Part shown: piece after piece, positions 17,834 to 26,831 of the stretch
How positions within the stretch are numbered: the first letter of the stretch is position 1
Layout of the letters: every line of letters begins with the position of its first letter
DNA from: CAWBOY01 sp963790585
GTDB lineage: Bacteria > Planctomycetota > Planctomycetia > Gemmatales > Gemmataceae
Direction of reading: 5' to 3'
Length of the DNA stretch: 64,000 bases
NCBI GenBank assembly: GCA_963790585.1
Contig: CAWBOY010000002.1
Coordinates: 1,054,001 to 1,118,000, forward strand
Translations under genes and position numbers: made by a program
Notes under the pieces: generated by a model
What the model was told of the DNA's origin: nothing
The model's database searches: none
What the model saw: only the letters and a program-made list of their open reading frames with translations

Positions 17834-19282
17834 TCAACCGTCCTGAATGACACCCGTTACCGGGACACGAAGATATTCGCGCGGGGCATCCGCCGCAACA
17901 CCAGGTTTGATCAATCGAAGGTAAACAGCGCAATCCCAATACGACGCCGGCTCTTCGCGCGGGAAGACGCCCGTGCCGCGATTGGGCAAAATCTCGATTT
18001 TCAGGCGCCAAGTTCGGCCACGTTCAGCAGCGCCCTCTTTTTTAACATCGGGTTTGCTGAGTTCCGCCGCGAGAAATGCTGGTAGGCGGGTCCGGTCAAT
18101 TTCCAAATCCATGCCCGCAAAATCGCTCCGGAGCGTCACCGTTTTGCTGTCGCCCTTGGACCGTAACACGCTGTCAAACTTGATCTGACCAACTTCATCA
18201 CATTCCACGTCTCCCCGCAATGCTCCTTCCACGATGACGCTCAACTCCGCCCCAGTGTCGTCGCCGCCTATCTTGATACTTCGGCGAAACGTACCAATTT
18301 CAATCAATGTCTTGCCATCCCGCCCCGTCGTTTGCACCTTGAAATCGACTCGGACAGCGCTACGCACATGACCCATCAGGTCTTCACGGCGTGGCTCGCG
18401 TGTAACTTCGCGCATATGCAATTGCTCCAACTCCTTACAAGCTTCGGCGGAGAGCGGCACAGGCTTCGCGACTTGTACGGGGTCGGCTCCCAACGCTCCT
18501 TCGCGATTGCCCAATCGCGCTTCGAGCGGCAGGCTATCACGTGTCGACGACCAGATATAAATCGAACCGGAATAGGGCAATTGATTACGGCTCAGTACGC
18601 CCAATTTAACCTCATGGTCCATTGCGGACATTCGCAACGGGTCGAGGAGAACCATGAAAATGCTCAGTTCGCCGGCGACGTTGCGCGGATGACCGCCCCA
18701 CAATTTCGCTGTGATGCGCTGAACCCCCGTCTTTTGCCCGTTCCAATGCATTCGGAACTTACCAATCGCACCCGGCGGCACCGTCGCGCCCGTTTCTTCC
18801 TTGGAATCCGTTTTCAGATCGACCAGCGTGCTGTTGTTTTCCAACTCAAGTAGTTCTTTATCACTGCCACTCGATGGGATGGCCCGCTCATTCGGGCGTA
18901 GCTTGAGCCATCGCTCTTTCCATTGCGGAGGCATGACGAACGCTTCCATGCGCGAGCATGAGCAACTCACGCTTATTAGACCTGTCCTAATCGCTTCGTT
19001 CGTTTCGTTGATAAACCAAAAGTCATGATAACCCGGTTTGCCATGCTCCACTTCGACCGGCGGAGCCTGCTGAGTCTCGACCCCCAGCGGAATCGCCGGA
19101 TACGAGGTCTCATAAAGTCTGACCCACGCGTCCGCTTCGGTAGATTTTGCCTTGGAGGGGCTGACAGCTCCCGGCAATGCAACGGGCCCGTTGGTCGCCG
19201 GTGAATAGTTCATCAAAAACGTGATGACAAACACCATCACCGACATGGCGACAAGTGCAAGGAGCATCTGGGATTGTTTCAT
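17834..19282 (-). CDS. Membrane-anchored DUF1573-like protein
   Basis: 482 residues. The N-terminal segment MLLALVAMSVMVFVITFLM is a signal anchor. The first folded part has an FWFINETNEAIRTGLISVSC-type sandwich with a CSC cysteine pair, as in DUF1573 proteins, and further Ig-like beta-rich segments follow. It lies 63 bases upstream of the likely start of the four-haem cytochrome on the same strand, so the two are probably co-transcribed and may act together at the envelope. The enzymatic role is unknown. Confidence 0.75.
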   Translation of the reverse strand: MKQSQMLLALVAMSVMVFVITFLMNYSPATNGPVALPGAVSPSKAKSTEADAWVRLYETSYPAIPLGVETQQAPPVEVEHGKPGYHDFWFINETNEAIRTGLISVSCSCSRMEAFVMPPQWKERWLKLRPNERAIPSSGSDKELLELENNSTLVDLKTDSKEETGATVPPGAIGKFRMHWNGQKTGVQRITAKLWGGHPRNVAGELSIFMVLLDPLRMSAMDHEVKLGVLSRNQLPYSGSIYIWSSTRDSLPLEARLGNREGALGADPVQVAKPVPLSAEACKELEQLHMREVTREPRREDLMGHVRSAVRVDFKVQTTGRDGKTLIEIGTFRRSIKIGGDDTGAELSVIVEGALRGDVECDEVGQIKFDSVLRSKGDSKTVTLRSDFAGMDLEIDRTRLPAFLAAELSKPDVKKEGAAERGRTWRLKIEILPNRGTGVFPREEPASYWDCAVYLRLIKPGVAADAPREYLRVPVTGVIQDG

Positions 19283-19815
19283 GACAGCTACCCGAGTTCG
19301 GTTGGGTCGTATTCAGAGATGATAGGGGAAGCTGTCCGTCGGCTCCATCCCCGACAGCGACGGCCTCATTTTAATACGACGGGGCGAGCGGTCAAGTTCG
19401 ACCCCGTAGACATTAAGAGCCTATCCGAAAAAGGGGTCAGGTCCGAATGGCATTAACTTAACGAACTGAACCATCGATTTGTGAACGCCCGTCCATTTGT
19501 TTCGGCGCCTTTCGGCGCCGAAAAGCGCCGAAACTGATGGTCGCGTGTTCAGAAAAGTACGGCCGACTCCGTAAAGTTAATGCCCTTCGGGTCCGGTTCA
19601 TTTATCGTCGTGGCTCTCCCTTCGGCATATCCACCCGGATGAGTCTGTCAATAAATGAACCTGACCCTTTGCAATTCCTGGCATATCCACCCGGATGAGT
19701 CTGTCAATAAATGAACCTGACCCCTTTGCAATTCCCCGGTGGCAGTGGTCGCGGGGGCCTAGGCGGGCCTAATATCGCGCACTTTCCAGACGGCCCTACA
19801 GGCTTGGTGCTTCGG
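19283..19815. repeat. Intergenic repeats left of the nucleotidyltransferase cassette
   Basis: No gene seen. About 19481-19600 is a direct copy of 20697-20800, sharing TTGTGAACGCCCGTCCATTT, GTGGTCGCGTGTTCAGAAAA in near-identical form and GGCCGACTCCGT. A 56-57 base unit is tandemly repeated at about 19624-19679 and 19680-19735 (GGCATATCCACCCGGATGAG through AATGAACCTGACCC). A GGCGCC palindrome lies near 19505-19520. Confidence 0.8.
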
Positions 19816-20376
19816 CTACAACTCAGATTTGCTGACCAATTCAATCAGACGGTTCATCCGTGGATCGTTGAGATCTGCCAGGCTTTGCCACTCCGCTCTA
19901 ATCCAGTCCAGATCGAGGGTGTCGCGGTTAGCAGCAACAAGATTTTCGATATCAACCTGGTCTTGGCTGCGGAAGGCAACAAGTTTGAGTAGGATCAAAC
20001 CCTCCGCCGAGGCGATTCGGATGGGATGATCGAGCCAGATTTCCACTGTAGCGCGGTCTAGGATATGAAGGTACGCCGGAATGATGGGTTTGAGCCAATC
20101 GACGGGTATACCGTGATAGGAAAGTGTGATCATATGATGCTCAGTCCATTCGCCGATGGTGGCGAGGACGTCAAACTCGAAGCCACGCCGGTGTAGATCT
20201 TCGAGGAAGGGCGCCAGGACAAGTTGCGGCACTTTCACAAGAAAATCGATGTCTTTGGTAAACCGCGGTTGGGATCGATACGAAGTCGCCATGCCGCCAA
20301 TGAGTGCGTACGACACCTTGAAATGGTCCAAGGAGGCAGTGACTTCCTCCAGCGCGCGGCGCATGTCGTCTAACAT
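19816..20376 (-). CDS. Nucleotidyltransferase (AbiEii/MNT-like fold), possible toxin component
   Basis: About 186 residues from ATG 20376. The nucleotidyltransferase signature is clear: YALIGGMATSYRSQ followed by TKDIDFLVKV, that is GG(x)A and DxD. Later segments HPIRIASAEGLILLKLVAFR and QVDIENLVAAN match the family's core helices. The upstream 96-residue gene ends 7 bases before this start, or overlaps if ATG 20394 is used, so the two are translationally linked. Such pairs often form toxin-antitoxin or phage-defence modules. The pair is enclosed by a direct repeat, suggesting horizontal acquisition. Confidence 0.8.
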   Translation of the reverse strand: MLDDMRRALEEVTASLDHFKVSYALIGGMATSYRSQPRFTKDIDFLVKVPQLVLAPFLEDLHRRGFEFDVLATIGEWTEHHMITLSYHGIPVDWLKPIIPAYLHILDRATVEIWLDHPIRIASAEGLILLKLVAFRSQDQVDIENLVAANRDTLDLDWIRAEWQSLADLNDPRMNRLIELVSKSEL

Positions 20377-20383
20377 AGTCGAG

Positions 20384-20641
20384 TCACGCCCCATATTCGC
20401 GGAACAATTTCCGTTGCACTTCCCTCCATTCCACCTCCTGAGCCTCCATGCGGCGTTCGATCTCAACGCGCCGAGGAGAATTGCGCACCATGTTCATCCC
20501 GATTTCCATGAGTTCCGCGATCTGTCTCCAGCGCTCATCCGCAGTCAGGCGGCGAAACTCCTGGGCTCGGGCATAGGCTTCCTTCGCCGGATTGGGAAAC
20601 TTCAAAGGCAAACCGGTCGTGGGATCGATGAGATCATTCAT
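20384..20641 (-). CDS. Small helical partner of the nucleotidyltransferase
   Basis: 85 residues if started at ATG 20641, or 96 from ATG 20674. It is highly charged and mostly helical (TADERWRQIAELMEIG, RRVEIERRMEAQEVEWREVQ) with no known domain. The position directly upstream of and coupled to a nucleotidyltransferase gene suggests an antitoxin-like or regulatory partner. This is inference from context; no sequence motif proves it. Confidence 0.6.
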   Translation of the reverse strand: MNDLIDPTTGLPLKFPNPAKEAYARAQEFRRLTADERWRQIAELMEIGMNMVRNSPRRVEIERRMEAQEVEWREVQRKLFREYGA

Positions 20642-20696
20642 ATTAAATCTCTCCTTCAGTCTGACATCATTCACTCAATTCCCGTTCCTTCGGCAA

Positions 20697-20800
20697 TGCC
20701 TTGTGAACGCCCGTCCATTTGTTTCGGTGCCGAAAAGCACTGAAACTTGTGGTCGCGTGTTCAGAAAAGTAAGGCCGACTCCGTTAAGTTAATGCCATTC
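20697..20800. repeat. Direct repeat right of the nucleotidyltransferase cassette
   Basis: A shorter variant of 19481-19600, in the same orientation. It lacks most of the central GGCGCC palindrome but keeps the flanking blocks GAACGCCCGTCCATTTGTTT and GTTCAGAAAAGTA. The two copies enclose the nucleotidyltransferase pair. Confidence 0.8.
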
Positions 20801-20821
20801 GTTCCTTACACTTTATCTGCC

Positions 20822-21655
20822 CTAGCGATCTAATCCTTGTGGAGGTTCGGTGAGAAAAAATACGGGATGATCCCTCATCCCAGTCAAATCCACATCCAAA
20901 CCTACCAGCTTGCCATTGAAATAACTGTCTGCGATTATGGTCTCATCAAACGGGTACTTTTGAACCCCCTCAGTCCTTCCACCTATCGTTTTTATTAGAT
21001 AATAAATGTAGTAATTCCCCCCAGTCGCTGTCTTCACCCAGAATCCGCATTTGTTATGATTGTCCATATACAGGTCACGAATGGTCGTAGGGTAGACTTC
21101 AGGTTCTGGGGGCGTCGCTTCGGGAACAAACTCGATCAGTTTTTTCTGATGATCAAGCACCTCTGTCCAAATGGCTGGTATCCGGTCATATCGGAAGGCC
21201 CTGGCCAAGAACGACGTTAATGGCCCGTGAAATTCTTCGGCTACATTATCCCTTGAGCAGTGCAGGATGGCCCAATCATCCGGCTTTCCCTTCGGAATCC
21301 AGTAGAGTACGCCGCTTTCGAGGTCGTCAATACCCAGGGCGATAATACCACCCTTTTCGGGCCATACTTCATACGGATAGTTCTTCTTGCCTTCGCCAAT
21401 TTGAAAGGCACGATAATTTTCGCAAAGAGACAAGACGTTTTCATGGAAAAGGCGCACAAATGGATTGAAGATCTCGACCCTTCCCGATTCGTCAAAGACA
21501 AATCTACCTGAACCGTATGTGCTAATGAATTCCCGATAGTCTTGCGGGAATTTGATTTTCATCTGCCTTTCAATGGCTTTCCAAGCCTTGTCACTACCGA
21601 CCTCCAATGGCTGAGCCGGAGGTGGAACAACCAGTTTCAACTCTTCGATCGCCAT
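20822..21655 (-). CDS. SMI1/KNR4 (SUKH) family protein
   Basis: 277 residues from ATG 21655; the sequence before that start contains repeat remnants. The SUKH core is recognisable: AWKAIERQMKIKFPQDYREF, ISTYGSGRF, IFNPFVRLFHENV, GGIIALGIDDLESGVLYWIP and HGPLTSFLARAF. The family contains immunity proteins of polymorphic toxin systems and other binding proteins. The second half (about residues 175-277) is a separate beta-rich region of unknown role. No toxin gene is next to it; its neighbours are a nucleotidyltransferase pair and an Rpn-like gene. Confidence 0.8.
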   Translation of the reverse strand: MAIEELKLVVPPPAQPLEVGSDKAWKAIERQMKIKFPQDYREFISTYGSGRFVFDESGRVEIFNPFVRLFHENVLSLCENYRAFQIGEGKKNYPYEVWPEKGGIIALGIDDLESGVLYWIPKGKPDDWAILHCSRDNVAEEFHGPLTSFLARAFRYDRIPAIWTEVLDHQKKLIEFVPEATPPEPEVYPTTIRDLYMDNHNKCGFWVKTATGGNYYIYYLIKTIGGRTEGVQKYPFDETIIADSYFNGKLVGLDVDLTGMRDHPVFFLTEPPQGLDR

Positions 21656-21881
21656 AGGTGCAACTCGATCGTTTTGTAGGGAAAGATCAAAGGGGTCAGG
21701 TTCATTTAATGACAGGCTCTCTGAGGTGCAAATGCTGGACGCAGGACGGAAAGAAGCACGCAGCTCGGTTCTCCTAAAGAGTTCCGTGCTGCGCTTAAAG
21801 TGGACATTAACAGTCTCTTGACCCCCCAAAGGGGACGGCCACCTTTAATATCGACGCTATTTCGTCTTCTTTGCGTGCGTT
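21656..21881. other. Intergenic region with repeat fragments
   Basis: It holds GGGGTCAGGTTCATTTAATG, an inverted fragment of the tandem unit at 19624-19735, and AAAGTGGACATTAACAGTCT, which recurs near 22842 as AAAGTGGACAATAATAGTCT. The Rpn-like gene lies between these two short matches. Confidence 0.6.
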
Positions 21882-22725
21882 TTACGCCAATAGCGCCGCG
21901 CGGAATGCGTCCAGGTCGGCACAAGTCATGGCCGTCCGATTCAGCATGCGCAGCTTTTTCAAGTTGAGAATTTCGCGCAGAGGTTTGGTCACGTCGCGCG
22001 GCGTACTGCCAAAGCGGTACTTCAAGGCATCCAGGATAAGCTCGTGACTGTTTTGCGCCTGCACTTTCCGAATGAGCGGCGATTCGATCATGGCTTTCGT
22101 TCCTCCGAAAAAGCTAAACAAATCCACCCCGGATAGCGGAGGCCGGCAATTACCTGGGCGATCACGAGTAAATCGGTGCGGTCTTTGGGCGGAGCTTCTC
22201 GTTCAATCCTTTTCGCGCATTGCTCTAGCATTCTTTCAGGCTGGCCGACTACTTGCATGAGCGGCACCCACGGTACTATACCAACATCGGCTTCCGCCAG
22301 GAACTTCTCCGCCGGGAGCGTCCACAACTCGACCGTTCGCCACGTCACCTCTAGTCGCACAAGCCCAGCTGGCTTTGGATCGCATGGTTGCCGCCGATTC
22401 GGAATTGCCCTTTCGGCCTCAAGACAAGCATGAGCAGCTCGGGTAGTTCGCCCAATGCCGAATACGCCAAAGTTAGATCGTCTAGCGCCTGCCTGAGAGC
22501 ACGTTTTTCCGGATAGGTCGCTATCTCGATAAGGACAGGATGCGGCTTCGGGTTGTCGCCGAGAAATGCCTGCAACAGCCCGTCGGGATACCGGCGATTC
22601 TGGATAACTTCCCCCGGCATCGGTTCACAGCGACTAACGCCTTCGAGGCCACCCACTAGCAGTGTGGCTATGCCATGATGTTGTATCAGCCATTTGCTGC
22701 TTATATCGAAGCGTTGTCGGGCCAT
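21882..22725 (-). CDS. Rpn-like (PD-(D/E)XK nuclease/transposase-like) protein, two frameshifts
   Basis: Three overlapping frames combine into one protein of about 281 residues. The first segment starts ARQRFDISSKWLIQHHG and includes HPVLIEIATYPEKR, where a family active-site E lies in the LIEIATY strand. The second covers VELWTLPAEKFLAEADVGIV and PERMLEQCAKRIE. The third has DLFSFFGGTKAMIESPLIRK and ends in a DLDAFRAALL helix. The frame changes near 22365 and near 22128 each look like a missing G. The family is related to recombination-promoting nucleases. The gene is flanked by a short direct repeat and sits in an accessory islet. Confidence 0.65.
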
Positions 22726-23302
22726 ACAAAGGGCACCTTGTCTGAGTTATTACTGTTTTATTCCGGCCGCTGCGTGTCGCATACAGATGCACCCAATAGG
22801 AGACGAGAAAATAGGATGTAGAACAAGCCCCGCGTCGCGTATAAAGTGGACAATAATAGTCTCTTGTTTGGCAAGGGTGGCACGCGGCAAGATTCGGCTG
22901 ATTCGACAAGCGACGACGTAAATCCATTATCTATATGGATTTAATGTAAACATTATCAAAACGATCAACATTGTTGAAACGACCACCCTTGCCAAAAGTG
23001 ATTTGGCATGGCAAGGGTGGTCAGGCGTTGTGAAGTATCTGTGAATTCGTTCGCAGGGGTTATGGGGCGTCCCTTTTGTTTATTTGACTTCTACCTCTTC
23101 TCAAGTGACTTGGCAGCAAGGAATAATGCGCCAAAGTGACGCCGACTGGTTGACACGCGGGGAGACGCCTGGTATTTCAAGACAGAGCCGTAAATTTCGG
23201 CCACATCAGAAGAGCAAGATCGGCATTCTTCGGCTATGAGGGTCAAAAAAGTAGGCGGTACTCCGCCTCGCCCAAGTCGCCACTTGACCAGGAGTATGCT
23301 TC
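22726..23302. other. Intergenic region with a hairpin
   Basis: No convincing gene in 577 bases. A hairpin at about 22981-23024 pairs GACCACCCTTGCCA with TGGCAAGGGTGGTC, and a related half (CAAGGGTGGCACG) occurs near 22872. The short AAAGTGGACAATAATAGTCT block near 22842 repeats 21798. The last 100 bases probably include the promoter of the beta-propeller gene. Confidence 0.55.
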
Positions 23303-24304
23303 ATGAGAATGAACGGGATATCTTTGGGGTTGGTTGTAGTGGTGGCAACCACTCTCCTGACCAGCAGTCGGGCTGGCGAAGTCAAGGTCGAACTCTCGGG
23401 CATGGGGGGCTTCGCGGTTTCTCCGGATAACACCACTTTGGCCGTTTCGCTGACCTCGAAAACGGAAGTTGTGTTCTATGACACGATGACAGGCAAAGAA
23501 ACCAAGCGGGTCTCGGTCGAGTTTCAGCCGACCCAGATGGCTTGGGCAGGCAAGGTCATTTTCGCGGCGCAGAAAAGCTCGGGTGTGATCCACATTTTGG
23601 ACGCTACCAGCGGCAAGGAACTAGCCAAGGGGAACGCGGGCGGCCCGGTCCGCAACCTCATCGCTGTCAAGGACCTTTGTTTTGCGAGTACCAGTGACCG
23701 GCAGGTGTACGCCATTGACGCCAAAGGTACGTCGACCAAGACGGATGCCCAGGGAACGTTCATCGCAGCCGATCCGAAAGGGGCATTCCTCTGCGCCGCC
23801 ATCGATGGCAGGGCAACGACGGACATTACCAAGTACACAATTAGCGGTACGAAGCTCACCAGAGGGGAAACGTTCCGAAGCCTTGGTGCCAGTCTCATCA
23901 ACGTCCAGGGCCTGCAAATCACGCCGGACGGAGCAGCATTCGGCGTTGTTGCCGGTGGAGGCTGGGCGGACAAGGATCGCAAGCGCCATTACAGCGTCCC
24001 TCTGTATAGCACAGAGGATATGAAGTCGCAGGTGGGTGAATTGGAGACGGGAGCCTATCCGTGTGGCTTCGCCATCCATCCTAGCCAGCCCCTAGTGTTT
24101 GCCTGCACGGGCAAGGAAGGCTCCGTGTTCAACGCCAAGTCCTACGCGCCGATTGAGAAAATCAGCTCCCCTCGTGAAACGCCGGGCGCTGGGAGTCCGA
24201 GCGTCCTCGCGTTTGTCGCCAAGGGTACGAAGCTCGCATGGGGCACGACTAGCGGCGATGCTGGCGTATTGAAGTTTGTCGATATTAAGCCGCCTAGTAA
24301 GTAA
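23303..24304 (+). CDS. Secreted WD40/YVTN-like beta-propeller protein
   Basis: 333 residues with a signal peptide (MRMNGISLGLVVVVATTLL, cleaved near SRAGE). The rest shows repeating propeller blades, for example GGFAVSPDNTTLAVSLTSK, VVFYDTMTGKETKRVSV and VIHILDATSGKELAKG, with a spacing of about 40-45 residues. Such proteins are usually interaction scaffolds. No catalytic residues are evident. It stands alone, followed by a strong hairpin at 24324-24357. Confidence 0.82.
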   Translation: MRMNGISLGLVVVVATTLLTSSRAGEVKVELSGMGGFAVSPDNTTLAVSLTSKTEVVFYDTMTGKETKRVSVEFQPTQMAWAGKVIFAAQKSSGVIHILDATSGKELAKGNAGGPVRNLIAVKDLCFASTSDRQVYAIDAKGTSTKTDAQGTFIAADPKGAFLCAAIDGRATTDITKYTISGTKLTRGETFRSLGASLINVQGLQITPDGAAFGVVAGGGWADKDRKRHYSVPLYSTEDMKSQVGELETGAYPCGFAIHPSQPLVFACTGKEGSVFNAKSYAPIEKISSPRETPGAGSPSVLAFVAKGTKLAWGTTSGDAGVLKFVDIKPPSK

Positions 24305-24323
24305 AGCAGCTGGCGCGGACCTG

Positions 24324-24357
24324 GTCGCCCGGGGCAAGAGGACTTATCCCGGGCGAC
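24324..24357 (+). terminator. Hairpin after the beta-propeller gene
   Basis: GTCGCCCGGG pairs perfectly with CCCGGGCGAC across a 14-base loop, 19 bases after the stop codon. There is no T-run, so this is a possible rather than a proven intrinsic terminator. Confidence 0.5.
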
Positions 24358-24676
24358 TCGAATTCCGAAAGGCGTAATGGAACACGGGAAGGCAACCCCT
24401 TTCACTTATGCTAGGGCGTCCCCTTCTGAGCTTCGTTCAAATAAGCGCAACGAATCCTATAAGGACAACGCACCTCTCAATATCTCTATTAATGCGCAAT
24501 TTATTTTCCTAGCATTACTTATGACATTTCTTACCTCGGCGCTTTGCTTGCTCCTTGCCCCAAGAATTCGTTCAGGGGTTGTGTCTAAGTGCGCCAACGA
24601 ATCCGGCGAACCTGTTGTAGCAAGAGGCGTCTTTTTTTCCTCGGAGGGCTGACGCCCTCCGCTCGCCTCAGACGGC
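24358..24676. other. Intergenic region between convergent genes
   Basis: An open frame of 91 codons at 24377-24652 encodes a hydrophobic stretch but has no homology or clear start signal, so it is not called. A hairpin GGAGGGC-TGAC-GCCCTCC lies at about 24642-24659, close to the end of icd. Confidence 0.4.
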
Positions 24677-26044
24677 TCACTTCCCCTTCATCAGACCGAT
24701 AATCCGATCCGCGAAATCGCTGCTCGATGCTCCCGCTTTTTCGCCGTAGCCGGGGAATTGGCGGGCGATGTCGTAGGTGACGTAGAGTTTACCGCCGGGG
24801 CCTTTGTGGGCGGTGGCTTCGCTTTCGGCGAAGGTGGCTTCGACGCCATCGTTTACGAGTTTGGCGGCTTCGCTCCAACCGAGGTGTTCGAGGAGGAGGA
24901 CGCCGGAGAGTAGGACGGCTCCGGGGTTGGCGCGGTTTTGGCCGGTGTATTTCGGGGCGGTGCCGTGGGTGGCCTCGAACATGGCGGCTTTGTCGCCGAT
25001 GTTGGCGCCGGCGGCGAGGCCGATGCCGCCGACGAGGGCGGCGACGGCGTCGGAGAGGTAATCACCGTTGAGGTTCGGCGTGGCGATGACGCTGTATTCA
25101 TCGGGCCGCAGCTGGATCTGCTGAAACATGCTGTCGGCGATACGGTCCTTGATGACCACTTTGCCTTTGGCGTCGCCGCCCTTGTAGACTTCATCTTCGC
25201 TGATCACTTTGCCTGCGAATTCTTCGCGGGCCAGCTCGTAGCCCCAATCTTTGAAGGCACCCTCGGTGAACTTCATGATGTTGCCCTTGTGCATCAGCGT
25301 GACGCTCGGGAGCTTCTTGTCGATGGCAAACTTGATGGCCATGCGGATCAGGCGTTTGCTGCCTTCGGGGCTCATCGGCTTGATGCCGATGCCCGCGGTC
25401 GGCGAAACGTTATAGCCCAGCTCTTTAAGTAGCGAGAGCACTTTCTTCGCCTTTTCTGAGCCACTCTTGAACTCGATGCCGCAATAGACGTCCTCGGTGT
25501 TCTCGCGGAAGATCACCATGTCGACTTTGTTGGCGTTGCGATTCGGCGCGTCGACGCCCTTGAAATACTTCACGGGGCGGACGCACGCATAGAGGTCGAA
25601 GCGGATGCGTAAAAAGACGTTGATGCTGCGGAAGCCGCCGCCGATCGGCGTGGTGAGCGGGCCTTTGAGTCCGAGCGAATAATACTCGAATGCCTTGAGC
25701 GTATCGTCCGGCAAATAGAGTTTGCGCTGTTCCTCTTCGCCGAGCGAGCCGATTTGCTCGTCTTTGACTTGCGGATAATAGAGAGTCCGAGCGGCGTCGC
25801 CGGCGTGGACGTCGAACCAATGGATTTTGCGTTTGCCGCCATAAGCTTGCTCGACGGCGGCATCAAGGACCTTGACGGCACAAGTCGTGATGCCGGGCGC
25901 TGAACCGACGTCGAGCCCAATGCCGTCGCCGCGGAGCAAGCAGACGATCGGGTCGTTGGGTATGTCCCAGTGGCCGCTGCTGTCAACCTTGACGCGCGTG
26001 CCCTTGGTGGGAGGAGTGAGCTTTTCGTAGGTTGGTGCCGTCAT
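24677..26044 (-). CDS. icd: NADP-dependent isocitrate dehydrogenase
   Basis: 455 residues from ATG 26044. It converts isocitrate to 2-oxoglutarate and CO2 in the TCA cycle. Family motifs are present: LLRGDGIGLDV, LKGPLTTPIGGGFRSINVFL (substrate-binding serine region), LYACVRPVKYFKGV, MVIFRENTEDVYCGIEF, VTLMHKGNIMKFTEGAFKDW, NLNGDYLSDA and FEATHGTAPKYTG. The latter supports NADP use. The length is slightly above the E. coli enzyme because of an extended N-terminus. It stands alone, divergent from the HAD-glyA operon. Confidence 0.96.
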   Translation of the reverse strand: MTAPTYEKLTPPTKGTRVKVDSSGHWDIPNDPIVCLLRGDGIGLDVGSAPGITTCAVKVLDAAVEQAYGGKRKIHWFDVHAGDAARTLYYPQVKDEQIGSLGEEEQRKLYLPDDTLKAFEYYSLGLKGPLTTPIGGGFRSINVFLRIRFDLYACVRPVKYFKGVDAPNRNANKVDMVIFRENTEDVYCGIEFKSGSEKAKKVLSLLKELGYNVSPTAGIGIKPMSPEGSKRLIRMAIKFAIDKKLPSVTLMHKGNIMKFTEGAFKDWGYELAREEFAGKVISEDEVYKGGDAKGKVVIKDRIADSMFQQIQLRPDEYSVIATPNLNGDYLSDAVAALVGGIGLAAGANIGDKAAMFEATHGTAPKYTGQNRANPGAVLLSGVLLLEHLGWSEAAKLVNDGVEATFAESEATAHKGPGGKLYVTYDIARQFPGYGEKAGASSSDFADRIIGLMKGK

Positions 26045-26215
26045 GAACGCGTTTCCTGAGTGCAGCGATGGATCAGAGCGAGTGCCAATCGGCGATGGAG
26101 AGATTGCATCAAAGGCGGATAGTGAAGTCAAGGAGGCGCGGCAAATCCGGGGCGACGGCGGCTTAGCCGCTGGGCCGCTTCCCGACTTCGGTCATCGTCA
26201 CTACTAATAAATCTT

Positions 26216-26824
26216 ATGAGCATTCGAACGGTCGTTTTCGATTTTGGCAACGTTCTTGGCTTTTTCAGCCATCGCAAGGCGGCGGAACAGCTTGCCAGGC
26301 TGTGCGACGCCACGCCTGAAAATGTGTTGTCGTATCTGTTCGGCAATCCACTCGAAGACGCTTACGAGTCAGGCCGCATCACGACCGAGCAGGTTCTCGC
26401 TGAGCTGCGGCGGCAATTCAAGCCGCGCGCGAGCGACGAACAACTGGCGCTTGCCTTCGCCGACATCTTCACGCCGAATGAAGCGGTCTGCGCGATCGTG
26501 CCGCGCCTGAAAGGCCGGTATAAGTTACTTCTCTTGAGCAATACCAACGATCTGCATTATCGCCAGTTTCAGCCGCAGTTTCAGGAAACGCTCGACCATC
26601 TCGATCATGTAATCCTGTCTTTTGAGGTCGGCGTTCGCAAGCCGTTGAGCCGGATCTACGAAATATGCGAGGAGCGCAGCGGCTCGAAGCCGTCGGAGTG
26701 TCTATTCATTGACGATGTGCCGGCCAATGTCGCCGGCGCCCTGGCTCGTGGTTGGCACGCGGTTCTCTACCATAACAAGGTGGATCTGGAACAAGAGTTG
26801 GTAAAGCTTGGCATCGTCTTCTGA
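26216..26824 (+). CDS. HAD-superfamily hydrolase (YihX-like)
   Basis: 202 residues. HAD motif I is VVFDFGNVLG, where the usual second Asp is replaced by Gly as in the YihX/epoxide-hydrolase-N subgroup. Motif II is LLLLSNTNDLH, the lysine is in VGVRKPLSRIYE, and motif IV is CLFIDDVPANV. It probably removes phosphate from a small metabolite; the substrate is unknown. glyA begins 7 bases after its stop codon, so they form an operon. Confidence 0.9.
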   Translation: MSIRTVVFDFGNVLGFFSHRKAAEQLARLCDATPENVLSYLFGNPLEDAYESGRITTEQVLAELRRQFKPRASDEQLALAFADIFTPNEAVCAIVPRLKGRYKLLLLSNTNDLHYRQFQPQFQETLDHLDHVILSFEVGVRKPLSRIYEICEERSGSKPSECLFIDDVPANVAGALARGWHAVLYHNKVDLEQELVKLGIVF

Positions 26825-26831
26825 GGCAGCT

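Noticed and set aside
19440..19600. Insertion-sequence ends around the nucleotidyltransferase cassette
   Set aside because: The flanking copies are direct, not inverted, and no transposase lies between them, so only a repeat-flanked cassette is supported.
22634..22927. Minus-strand open frame of 97 codons
   Set aside because: It overlaps the start of the Rpn-like gene and repeat fragments, has no recognisable domain and poor composition.
24377..24652. Plus-strand open frame of 91 codons with a hydrophobic stretch
   Set aside because: No ribosome-binding site, no family similarity, and its end runs into a hairpin; one hydrophobic run is weak evidence.
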